In this document: piece after piece, positions 8,499 through 16,363 of the stretch
Numbering within the stretch: the first letter of the stretch is position 1
Layout: every line of letters starts with the position of its first letter
DNA from: Lentzea kentuckyensis
GTDB lineage: Bacteria > Actinomycetota > Actinomycetes > Mycobacteriales > Pseudonocardiaceae
DNA length: 64,000 nt
Direction: 5' to 3'
Assembly: GCF_002150765.1 (NCBI RefSeq)
Contig: NZ_MUYM01000087.1
Span: forward strand, 1 to 64,000
Position numbers and translations under genes: made by a program
The notes under the pieces: model-generated
Told to the model about the DNA's origin: nothing
The model's input: only the letters and a program-made list of their open reading frames with translations
Database searches by the model: none

Positions 8499-8645
8499 TG
8501 GCGTCTGCAAGTACCACCAGCTCTTGATCGAACCACCGCTAAGTACACCCAACTCGCTTGCCGCTCGGGGGCGTACAGCCACGCTGTGCTGTTGGTAGTA
8601 GAAAAGTGCCTGTTGATGTTGAGCTGGTAGTACTTGCAGACGCCA
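8499..8645. repeat. Long-armed inverted repeat in a convergent gap (MITE- or terminator-like)
   Basis: Arms of 25 bases at 8499-8523 and 8621-8645 (core GCGTCTGCAAGTACCACCAG) are inverted with one mismatch and enclose 97 bases without a gene. The gap between the propeller gene and the DUF4157 gene holds nothing else. A bidirectional terminator would normally have a short loop, so a small non-autonomous mobile element or a structured RNA are alternatives. No clear target-site duplication was found. Confidence 0.6.
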
Positions 8646-8659
8646 GAAGCAGCAGCTGG

Positions 8660-9373
8660 TCACTCGGGAGCGGCTTCTTCCTCTTCCTCCGCCCGCTGCA
8701 CGAACGTCTGCGCGGTCTCCTCTTCCTCCGCAGGAGCTTCCTCCCGCTGAACCGCAGCCTCACCATCGTGCGAACCGTGGTCCGCACACCGCTGCACCGG
8801 AGCAGCCGGCGCAGACATGATCCGATCGGCGTTGGCGACCGCATCCCGCTCGAACCGGTCAGAAGGATCGCTCACCTTCACCCCACCCCCGGCATCGGTC
8901 CCGTCCACCGGCCCGGACCGCTGCTGCACCACGTGCGTCAGCTCGTGCGCCAGCATGTGCTTGCCGGCGTCCGAAGAGGGGTCGTACTTGTCGCGCTGGA
9001 ACACGATGTTCGAGCCGACGGTGTAAGCCTGCGCGTTCACCGACTTCGCCGAGTCGTGCGCAGCGCCTCCGGTGTGCACGCGGACGTCGGAGAAGTCCTG
9101 ACCGAAGCGGCCTTCCATGTCCTCGCGCACGTCCGCCGACAGAGGCGAGCCGCCGGACGAGACGACGTCGTGCACGGGTGAGCGTTCCTCCTCCACCACG
9201 GCGCCGACGCCCGCGTTGCCCACGGCCCGTTGCAGGCCGAGCATGCCCGCGGGGCCCAGGACGTCGGGGCGTCCGGCCACGGCGGCGCGGCCCAGCAGAT
9301 CGGTTTCCTCGTGCGGCATCCGATCGCCCTTGGGGCGGAAGGAAGTCTCCTGCTCGTGTTCGTGTCCCCGCAT
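8660..9373 (-). CDS. eCIS core-domain (DUF4157) putative metallopeptidase protein
   Basis: The 237-residue protein has the eCIS-associated motif GLQRAVGNAGVG near residue 46 and a DUF4157 domain at about 75-152 with an HELTH zinc-peptidase motif (residues 143-147) after GKHMLA. The C-terminal tail is acidic (AEEEEEAAPE) and has three spaced VQR tripeptides. DUF4157 proteins are the most frequent accessory partners of contractile injection systems and may process or tether cargo. The start follows GGGAG at 5 bases, 20 bases after the ATPase stop. Whether this short form carries any toxin domain is doubtful, as nothing follows the DUF4157 except the acidic tail. Confidence 0.88.
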   Translation of the reverse strand: MRGHEHEQETSFRPKGDRMPHEETDLLGRAAVAGRPDVLGPAGMLGLQRAVGNAGVGAVVEEERSPVHDVVSSGGSPLSADVREDMEGRFGQDFSDVRVHTGGAAHDSAKSVNAQAYTVGSNIVFQRDKYDPSSDAGKHMLAHELTHVVQQRSGPVDGTDAGGGVKVSDPSDRFERDAVANADRIMSAPAAPVQRCADHGSHDGEAAVQREEAPAEEEETAQTFVQRAEEEEEAAPE

Positions 9374-9393
9374 CTCCGCTCCCTGTGAATGAC

Positions 9394-11358
9394 CTAACCC
9401 ACCAGACGTTCGGTGGCCAGTTCGAAGTAGCGGCCGAACTCTCGTTCGCCCACCAGCCTGCCCAACTTGCGGTACTCGCGCGCCACGGCGCCGATCAGCT
9501 CGACCATGCCGACCACGTGTCCGGCCGCGGCGGCCAGGTAGGCCGCGGTCACCGCCGCCGAGCGGATGTGGCCGCCGGCCAGTTCGAACGACTCCGCCAG
9601 GAACTCCAGGTCCACATCGGACGATCGGGGCACCGCGCCGCCGAGGCAGCGGTCCCACAGGCCGCGGCGCAGGTCCGCGTCGGGCAGCGGGAAGTCCACG
9701 ATCACGTCGATGCGGCGGGTGAAGGCGTCGTCGAGGTTCGCCCGCAGGTTCGTCGCCAGCACCGCGATGCCGTCGAAGGATTCCATGCGCTGCAACAGGT
9801 ACGCGCTCTCGATGTTCGCGTAGCGGTCGTGTGCGTCGCGGACCTCGGAGCGTTTGCCGAAGATCGCGTCGGCCTCGTCGAACAGCAGCACGCCGTTCAC
9901 GCCGGCCGCCTCCACGAAGATCCGTTCCAGGTTCTTCTCGGTCTCGCCGACGTACTTGTCCACCACCGTCGCGAGGTTGACCGTGTAGAGGTCGAGGCCG
10001 AGCGAGGCCGCGATCACCTCGGCCGACATCGTCTTGCCGGTCCCGGAGTCGCCCGCGAACAACGCCGTCACGCCACGGCCTCTGCCGCCGCCGGGCCGCA
10101 TGCGCCACTCGTCGATCACGCGGTCGCGATGTTTCGCCCTGGCCGCCAGTTCGCGCAGCAGTGCGGTGACGGGTACGGGCAGCACCAGGTCTGGCCACGA
10201 CACCGCCGGTTCGATGCGGCGGGCCAGGCGTTGCAACCCGCCCGCGTTCTGGCTGCGCGCGCCCGCCCGCAGGTGCGTCACGTCGACCAGGCCGTCGTCC
10301 GCGAGCGCCGAGACCGAGGCCGCGCTCGCCGCCCTGCTGATCTGGGTCGGGCCCAGCACGAAGTGCGCGGTCACCTCGGCCGGGTCGATGCCGGCTGACA
10401 GCTTGCCGTCGAGTTCGGTGCGCCACAACGCCACCCGCACGTCGAACGGCACCTGCACCGCGTCCTGCTGCAGCGGCGGCATCCGCGTCCAGCGTGGCTC
10501 CCACGCCCCGGAACCGTACGCGACCACCGGAATCTCGTCGTGCAGCAACGGATCCAGCGTGAACTGGGCGTCGACCGGGCCGATGATGATCCCCGCACCG
10601 CGCAGCAACGCCTCGCGCGTCACTGCGAGCGGATCGGTCATGCGGGCCGCGTCCACCAGCAACGCCGGGAAACCTGCCTGTGCCAGTGCCGCCGCGGCCA
10701 GTTCCGCGGCGCCACCACCGGGATGTTCGCGCAGGTAGACCAGTCGCACACCGCGCTCGACACCGCGGGCCAGCCGGTCCGCTCCCGGCATTCGCACCGG
10801 ATCTCCCGGCAGCGTCACGAAATCGGTGAGCGACGGGTCCGGACGATCGTCCCCGAGCAGGTGCGCCCCGACCCGGTCCGGCACCCGCAGCGACCGGCTG
10901 AGCAACGGCCTTTCCTGGTCCTCCACGGTGACGAGCCCGCAGCGGACGAGCGGGCTGCCGTGGTCGAGGCGAGCACGGCCCGCAGACGAGGCCTCCGCGA
11001 GCCCGCACAGCCTCAACGCCAGCCCGATCGTGGCCCGACGACGGGTCACGTCGTCGTTCAGATACCCGTAGAACTGCTCGAACCTGCTGTCGACGTCCGG
11101 CGCCAACGCCACCAGGAGCAGCTCGACGTCCACTTCGGACAGTTGGGCGACCCGGGCCAGCCGGCCGAGCCGGCCGTCGGCGGCAGTCTCGGCGAACGGC
11201 GCGAACGGTTCCCTTCCGCTGTCCAGCAACGCCTCGATGACCTCGTCCGACAGGTACAGCCCGCGGAACGGGTCGTCCGGGTTCGGGTCCGTCGACCGGC
11301 GCGCCGCCACCGCCATCCGGATCCGCCGCTCCAGCCCCGCCATGCGCTCGAAGATCAT
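9394..11358 (-). CDS. AAA+ ATPase of the contractile injection system
   Basis: This 654-residue protein has a long N-terminal region (about 1-400, with a degenerate nucleotide-domain-like segment) and one intact C-terminal AAA domain. The domain has Walker A GDSGTGKT (436-443), Walker B LLFDEAD (491-497), sensor LATN (534-537) and paired arginines RR (548-549). It matches the Pvc15/Cis15-type ATPase found in almost all eCIS loci, presumed to act in assembly or cargo loading. The ATG start overlaps the stop of the upstream DUF4255 gene as ATGA. It is followed by the DUF4157 gene, giving the order usual in actinobacterial loci. Confidence 0.92.
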   Translation of the reverse strand: MIFERMAGLERRIRMAVAARRSTDPNPDDPFRGLYLSDEVIEALLDSGREPFAPFAETAADGRLGRLARVAQLSEVDVELLLVALAPDVDSRFEQFYGYLNDDVTRRRATIGLALRLCGLAEASSAGRARLDHGSPLVRCGLVTVEDQERPLLSRSLRVPDRVGAHLLGDDRPDPSLTDFVTLPGDPVRMPGADRLARGVERGVRLVYLREHPGGGAAELAAAALAQAGFPALLVDAARMTDPLAVTREALLRGAGIIIGPVDAQFTLDPLLHDEIPVVAYGSGAWEPRWTRMPPLQQDAVQVPFDVRVALWRTELDGKLSAGIDPAEVTAHFVLGPTQISRAASAASVSALADDGLVDVTHLRAGARSQNAGGLQRLARRIEPAVSWPDLVLPVPVTALLRELAARAKHRDRVIDEWRMRPGGGRGRGVTALFAGDSGTGKTMSAEVIAASLGLDLYTVNLATVVDKYVGETEKNLERIFVEAAGVNGVLLFDEADAIFGKRSEVRDAHDRYANIESAYLLQRMESFDGIAVLATNLRANLDDAFTRRIDVIVDFPLPDADLRRGLWDRCLGGAVPRSSDVDLEFLAESFELAGGHIRSAAVTAAYLAAAAGHVVGMVELIGAVAREYRKLGRLVGEREFGRYFELATERLVG

Positions 11359-12008
11359 TGCGTCACCTTGCGCATCGACACACCGTCGCCGGAAACGTTG
11401 TGTCGCACGCGATCGCCGCCGCTCTGCAGCTGCACGCCCTCCCGCGCGGGCGGTCCGGCGGCGAACTTGCGCCCGGACGACACCGGCGCCGAGACCACGA
11501 CGTCCAGCGACGGCTTCAGCTCACCGCCCAGCGCACTCCACACGTCGGCGAACGCGCGATCTTCCGGCGGCGGCAACGCGATGGTCATCGGCACGGGCAG
11601 CGCCAGCTCCGCGAGCGACCCGCTCAGCAGGCCGGGCGGCACGGCGTCGTAGCGCAGGAACCCCAGGAGCAGGTCCGAGAGCAGCCGGTGCTCGTCCTCC
11701 GGCCGTTGTGTCCACGCCGTCACCAGGTACGACAGCTTCATGTGCCGCGGCGGCAGATGCCGCGCCGAGACCTGTCCCTGCGCGTCGTACTCGTTGAGCA
11801 GCCCGCGCTGGCGGCGTCTGATGTCCTCGCGGATGTCGTAGAGGTAGATGTTGACCGTGGGCGCGTTGCGCCGCGCGGCCCAGTCCTTGGTCGGCGCATC
11901 GAACGCGACGTCCAGGTCGGAACCGCGCAACGCCTCGTCGCGGACCAGGCGGCGCAGAGCCTCGTCAACCTCGTGGATCACACCGTCCACGATCGCGCGC
12001 CACGGCAC
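11355..12008 (-). CDS. DUF4255 / Pvc16-like tube-terminating protein
   Basis: The 217-residue protein starts (V)PWRAIVDGVIHEVDEALRR and contains APTVNIYLYDIREDIRRRQR and LSYLVTAWTQRPEDEHRLL, the DUF4255 (Pvc16 N-terminal) pattern. Family members cap or terminate the tail tube and sheath. The C-terminal 60 residues are low complexity. GTG start; no better in-frame start lies upstream. It is the first gene of the second leftward contractile-system block and its stop overlaps the ATPase start by 4 bases, so the block is likely translated as a unit. Confidence 0.88.
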   Translation of the reverse strand: MPWRAIVDGVIHEVDEALRRLVRDEALRGSDLDVAFDAPTKDWAARRNAPTVNIYLYDIREDIRRRQRGLLNEYDAQGQVSARHLPPRHMKLSYLVTAWTQRPEDEHRLLSDLLLGFLRYDAVPPGLLSGSLAELALPVPMTIALPPPEDRAFADVWSALGGELKPSLDVVVSAPVSSGRKFAAGPPAREGVQLQSGGDRVRHNVSGDGVSMRKVTQ

Positions 12009-12056
12009 CGGGAACCATCAGCGCAGCGACGTCCCCGCGGACACGGTTGGCTGCCC

Positions 12057-12656
12057 CTATGGGCAGCGGATCGCCGTGATCGCGCCCAGCCGCCGATGCG
12101 GGGGCTCATCGCGCGCGTGGCGTCCCGTGACGGTGAAACCGGCCTCCTCGACCACGCGGCTGAGCTCGTCGACCGGCCAGTAGTACGCGGTGATGATCTT
12201 GTGGTCGAACGGCACGAGCTCCGGCCCCTCGAAGAACCCGAGCATCAGGCCGCCGCCGGGTTCGATGCAACCGGCGAACTGCGCCAGGATCGCCGGCACC
12301 TCCCGCGGGGGCGTGTGGATCAGCGAGAACCAGGCCAGAATGCCGGAGAGACCCGCGAAGTCGAGTGCTTCGGCACGGCCGGCCACGAACCGGGCGTCCG
12401 GGTAGTCGCGCCGCGCCCGGTCGAGGAACTCGGGCGTCGGATCGACGCCGATCACGTCGATTCCCTGCTGGTGCAACCAGTTCGTCCACTGTCCAGGCCC
12501 GCAGCCCACGTCGAGGATCTGCCCGGCGGAGTGCTCGCGCGCCCACGCACCGATCCGGTCGCGGTCGATCTGCGCGGTGCCCTCGATGGTGCCGACGACG
12601 TCGATGTACTCGTCGGCTCGCTTCCCGTACGCCTGGCTCGTCTGTTCGGTCGTCAC
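12057..12656 (-). CDS. Class I SAM-dependent methyltransferase
   Basis: This 199-residue protein has the SAM-binding motif ILDVGCGPGQWTNWL, an acidic second strand (VIGVDPT) and a late RLGAITAIRC strand. It looks like a small-molecule methyltransferase of the UbiE/Methyltransf_11 type. The GTG start gives (V)TTEQTSQAYGKRADEY, as is usual for such proteins; an ATG three codons upstream (12665) is an alternative. The substrate is unknown. It lies 48 bases upstream of the contractile-system block on the same strand, but nothing else links it to that system. Confidence 0.85.
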   Translation of the reverse strand: MTTEQTSQAYGKRADEYIDVVGTIEGTAQIDRDRIGAWAREHSAGQILDVGCGPGQWTNWLHQQGIDVIGVDPTPEFLDRARRDYPDARFVAGRAEALDFAGLSGILAWFSLIHTPPREVPAILAQFAGCIEPGGGLMLGFFEGPELVPFDHKIITAYYWPVDELSRVVEEAGFTVTGRHARDEPPHRRLGAITAIRCP

Positions 12657-12688
12657 CCGGCACATCCTGCCGAACGCGCACCGAGCGA

Positions 12689-12997
12689 CTACACGGGCAG
12701 GGGCCGCATCCGGTCCGGCATGTGTGCGCGCAGCGCGTCGTGCAACGCGGACACCTCGTCGGCGTCCAGCACGATGGACCCGGTGTCGCACGCTAAGAGG
12801 GCTTCTCCGGTGCGCTGGTCGGGCACGTACCGCAGTGCCACGTCCGGCACCGTGCACGACTCCACCTGACGAATCGCGGTCAACAACTCCGACACCCGTT
12901 CGTACCCCAGCCGCGCGTTCCAGCGCAGCGCGGCCGGGGGACGGACGAACAACCGGAGGCCTCCCGCGGATCGGCGAACTTCAACGCACGTCAACAC
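12689..12997 (-). CDS. Hypothetical small protein
   Basis: The frame codes 102 residues, opens with GTG and has a strong AGGAGG ribosome site 9 bases upstream, which supports real expression. The protein has no signal or membrane segment. It has alternating beta-like segments (GLRLFVRPPAALRW; DVALRYVPDQRTGEALLAC) and a C-terminal helical segment (LDADEVSALHDALRAHM). I do not recognise the family. It is the same strand as, and 32 bases upstream of, the methyltransferase gene, so the two may be co-transcribed. Confidence 0.6.
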   Translation of the reverse strand: MLTCVEVRRSAGGLRLFVRPPAALRWNARLGYERVSELLTAIRQVESCTVPDVALRYVPDQRTGEALLACDTGSIVLDADEVSALHDALRAHMPDRMRPLPV

Positions 12998-13078
12998 CGC
13001 TGCAACCTCCTAGCAACATCTCACCAGCGAGACTAGCCAGAAACGCGAGTCATCAGAGGTAGGTGTCACCCGTTCGGT

Positions 13079-14365
13079 TCATTGGTAGCAGGGCTTCTCG
13101 AACTTGAAATCTTTTGCGGTCTTGCCGGTGAAGAAGTCCTCTACCAGCGTCACTCCGGTCGGAGCAGCGTCGTCCGGGCGGTAGATGAGCGTCTGACGGA
13201 ACAGTGCATCCTGCGCAGAAGCGGAGAAATTGCCTGCACCCGAAGGAAGCATGCCCTCGTAGTCCACCGAGGTGAGCTGGCGCACGGCGGCGAGCAGACC
13301 GGCACGCGTCAGGTCCTTGTTGGCAGCCGCCTTCTCCAGCGCGGCCTTCAGCGGGTACGCCCACACCCACCCGGCCGTGTAACCGTCGTTCGGCGTCACG
13401 CCGGGTAGCGCGGCACGCATCGCGGTGTGGCCGACGGACTCGGTGCCCCACGCCTTCCACGGCGCCGACTGCAGGTACAGCGCCTTGATCGCGGGCGCGG
13501 CCGGCGACTTCAGCAGACCGGGGTTCCACGTCGGCGAGGTGCCGATGAACTTGCCCTTGAACCCACGAGCCGCGGCCTGCCCGATGATCACGGCCGCGTC
13601 CGTCGGGCCGGTCGTCAGCACCACCAGGTCGGGCTTCTTCGACACGACGGCGTCGATGGCGCCACCCTGGTTGTCCTGGCCGCTCTGCGTGGTCACGTTC
13701 TCGAACGTCAGCCCGCGCTTCTCGGCGGCGTACTTCGCACCGGCCGCCGCGTCGTCGCCGTAGTCACCGGCGAGGTGCACGGCCATCACGGACTTCACGC
13801 TCAACTTGTCGACGGCGTAGTCGACGGTGTTCATCGACTCGACGCAGTAGTTCGCGCCGGACTCCAGCATGACCTCCTCGAAGCCCCACAACGACGTCCA
13901 GGACGCCGGCACCGAGACCATCTGGGTGTTCTCCAGGTCCGGCAGGATCGCCACGGTCGTGGGAGAGCCCAACGTCTGGGTGATGGCCAGGATGTTGTTC
14001 TTGATCTCCTGGTAGACCTGGTTGTGGATCTGCGGGTTGTACTTGTTGTCCTTGACGTACTTGGTGACGTCGATCTCGTAGCCACCGATGCCGCCCTTGT
14101 CGTTGACGCGCTTCCAGAACGCCTTCTGCGAGTCGGTGATCGGCACGGCCAGCGTCTTGAACGGGCCCTCGGTGAGGTCCGAGATGGTGCCGAGGTAGAT
14201 GCAGCCCTTGGACTTGTCGACGGCGTTGGGGCACGCCTCCTTGGTCACGCCGGCGTCGATCTTGATGCCGCCCGTGCCCTCCTGCGGCGCGGCGCCGTCC
14301 CCGCCCCGGCACGAGGCGAGAGCCAAAGCCCCGACGAATATCACTGCCAATCTCTTACCAGACAT
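13079..14365 (-). CDS. Branched-chain-type ABC transporter substrate-binding lipoprotein
   Basis: A 428-residue lipoprotein with a short signal and lipobox (LALASC, Cys at about 19), followed by a type 1 periplasmic-binding fold of the LivJ/LivK class (CIYLGTISDLTEGPFKT; MVSVPASWTSLWGFEEVM; KSVMAVHLAGDYGDDAAAG; YTAGWVWAYPLK). It is the extracellular binding component of the upstream permease and ATPase genes and the last gene of the six-gene leftward operon. GAGGAGAG precedes the ATG. The ligand may not be an amino acid, because the operon contains an acyl-CoA ligase. Confidence 0.9.
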   Translation of the reverse strand: MSGKRLAVIFVGALALASCRGGDGAAPQEGTGGIKIDAGVTKEACPNAVDKSKGCIYLGTISDLTEGPFKTLAVPITDSQKAFWKRVNDKGGIGGYEIDVTKYVKDNKYNPQIHNQVYQEIKNNILAITQTLGSPTTVAILPDLENTQMVSVPASWTSLWGFEEVMLESGANYCVESMNTVDYAVDKLSVKSVMAVHLAGDYGDDAAAGAKYAAEKRGLTFENVTTQSGQDNQGGAIDAVVSKKPDLVVLTTGPTDAAVIIGQAAARGFKGKFIGTSPTWNPGLLKSPAAPAIKALYLQSAPWKAWGTESVGHTAMRAALPGVTPNDGYTAGWVWAYPLKAALEKAAANKDLTRAGLLAAVRQLTSVDYEGMLPSGAGNFSASAQDALFRQTLIYRPDDAAPTGVTLVEDFFTGKTAKDFKFEKPCYQ

Positions 14366-14378
14366 GGGGATTCTCTCC

Positions 14379-15479
14379 TCAGTACGAGAACGGCCAGGTG
14401 CGCCAGTAGTTGCGGACGCGGACCCAGATGCCGAACAACCCGCGGGGCTCGACGATGAGGAACACGATGATGAGCACGCCGTAGAGCACGGCCTCCACCT
14501 GGAAGACCGTGATCCCTCCGGTCGCGTCACCACTGATGAACGGCAGCACCGCGGGCAGTTCCCTGGTGATGCGTGGCAGCAGCGTGATGAAGAGCGCACC
14601 CATGATCGCCCCTGAGATGGTGCCCGCGCCGCCGATGAGCACCATCGCGATGTACTGCACTGACAACAGAAGACTGAACGAACCGGGATCGAAGAACCCG
14701 TTCGTCACGAACAGCAACGCGCCCGCGACACCCGCGTAGAACGAGGACACCGCGAACGCCAGGACCTTGTACTTCGTCAGGTCGACACCGATCACCGACG
14801 CGGCCAGGTCCCGGTCCCGCACCGCCGCGAACGCCCGCCCCACCCGCGAACGCACCAGGTTCCGCGCCAGCACACCGAAAATCACCAGCAGCACGAACAT
14901 CAGCAGGTACAGCTGTTGTGCCGCCGTGAACATCGCGTTGTCCCGGTCCAGCCGCACCCCGAAGAGTTCCGGGATCGCCGCGGGCCGCCCGACACCGGGC
15001 CCGCCGGTCAGCGACGTCCACTCCCGGAACACGTGCTCTCCCAGGAAGACCAGCCCCAGCGTCACGATCGCGAGGTACAGCCCGCGCAACCGCACCGCCA
15101 CCGGCGCCACCAGGACGCCGAAGAACGCGGCCACCAAACCCGAGGCCAGCAGCCAGATCGGCAACGACGTGATGCCGAACCCGATCACCCGCCCGGTCTC
15201 TGGCCCGGACAGCGCCGCACCCGTGTACGCACCGATCGCGAGGAAGAACGCGTGCCCCAACGACACCTGGCCCGCGTAGCCCGTGACGATGTTCAGCCCG
15301 ATCGCGCCGATCGCCGCCACGAACCCGGTCGCGAGCAGCTGCAACAGGTCGTCCGTGATGAGGAACGGGACCAGCAAGGCCAGAACGACCAGCCCACCAG
15401 TCCACGCGCGCTTCGGGCGCGTGTTCAGGAACGCCATGTCCTGCGCATACGAGGTGTACAGCTCAGGTCGACCCTTCAC
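14379..15479 (-). CDS. livM: ABC importer permease, LivM type
   Basis: A 366-residue permease with about ten hydrophobic segments and the LivM signature (GLNIVTGYAGQVSLGHAFFL; GLYLAIVTLGLVFL; AAVRDRDLAASVIGVDLTKYK). It forms the membrane channel together with the LivH-type protein. The GTG start overlaps the livH stop as GTGA. The symbol denotes family only, as the transported compound is uncertain. Confidence 0.9.
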   Translation of the reverse strand: MKGRPELYTSYAQDMAFLNTRPKRAWTGGLVVLALLVPFLITDDLLQLLATGFVAAIGAIGLNIVTGYAGQVSLGHAFFLAIGAYTGAALSGPETGRVIGFGITSLPIWLLASGLVAAFFGVLVAPVAVRLRGLYLAIVTLGLVFLGEHVFREWTSLTGGPGVGRPAAIPELFGVRLDRDNAMFTAAQQLYLLMFVLLVIFGVLARNLVRSRVGRAFAAVRDRDLAASVIGVDLTKYKVLAFAVSSFYAGVAGALLFVTNGFFDPGSFSLLLSVQYIAMVLIGGAGTISGAIMGALFITLLPRITRELPAVLPFISGDATGGITVFQVEAVLYGVLIIVFLIVEPRGLFGIWVRVRNYWRTWPFSY

Positions 15480-16363
15480 AGCCGTTCCACCTCCCGTTTG
15501 CCGAACAACCCGTACGGTCTGACCAGCAACACGAGCAGCATCAACGCGTAGGGCGCGACCAGCCCGAAGTTCGGGCCGAGCCAGGGCGCGAAATCACCCT
15601 GGTAGGTGCCGAAAAGCGACTCGACCACCCCGACCGCGAGCCCGCCGACCACCGCGCCGCCCAACGACTCGAGGCCGCCCAGGATGATCGCGGGCAACGC
15701 CTTCAACGCCACGATCCACAGCTGCTGGTCGACGCCCGCGCCCGTCGCCACGAACACACCGGCCAACGCGGCCAGTCCACCCGCCAGAGCCCACGACAGC
15801 GCGAACACCGACCCGACCGAGATCCCTTGGGCCAGCGCGACTTCCTGGTCGTACGCGACGGCCCGCATCGCGAGCCCGATCCGCGAGTACCGGAAGAAGG
15901 CGAACAGCGCGACCGTCACGACAGCCGTGGTCCCGATCATCACCAGGTACCGCTGCTGCACCTCGGCGCCCAGGAAGTTCATCGTCGTCAGGCCCCACGG
16001 ATCGCCGACCTGCCGCACGTCCAGGCCGATGAACGCGTTCGTCACGACCCTGACCACGACGTCCACGCCGATCGTGATGATCGCGACCACGAACACCGGT
16101 TTGCCGACCATGGGCCGGAGAACGGTCCGCTCGACACCCAAAGCCAGCACCGCGATCACCACGGCCGCGACCAGCACCGCGCCGACGAACGACACCGCGG
16201 GCGAGAGGTACGAGACCAGCACCGCGCCCGCCAGCATGAACGCCGGCTGCGCGAAGCTGATCACCTGCGTCGACTTGTAGATGATCACGAAGCCGAGCGC
16301 GAGCAGCGAGTAGATGGACCCGGTGCCGAGGCCTCGGATCAACGATTGGAGAAACTCATCCAT
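15476..16363 (-). CDS. livH: ABC importer permease, LivH type
   Basis: The 295-residue protein has eight or so membrane segments and LivH motifs (GLGTGSIYSLLALGFVIIYK; RAVAYDQEVALAQGIS; ALPAIILGGLESLGGAVVGG). The ATG start used here overlaps the acyl-CoA ligase stop by 8 bases. A longer in-frame start five codons upstream is less likely. It partners LivM and the two ATPases of the same operon. Confidence 0.9.
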   Translation of the reverse strand: MDEFLQSLIRGLGTGSIYSLLALGFVIIYKSTQVISFAQPAFMLAGAVLVSYLSPAVSFVGAVLVAAVVIAVLALGVERTVLRPMVGKPVFVVAIITIGVDVVVRVVTNAFIGLDVRQVGDPWGLTTMNFLGAEVQQRYLVMIGTTAVVTVALFAFFRYSRIGLAMRAVAYDQEVALAQGISVGSVFALSWALAGGLAALAGVFVATGAGVDQQLWIVALKALPAIILGGLESLGGAVVGGLAVGVVESLFGTYQGDFAPWLGPNFGLVAPYALMLLVLLVRPYGLFGKREVERL

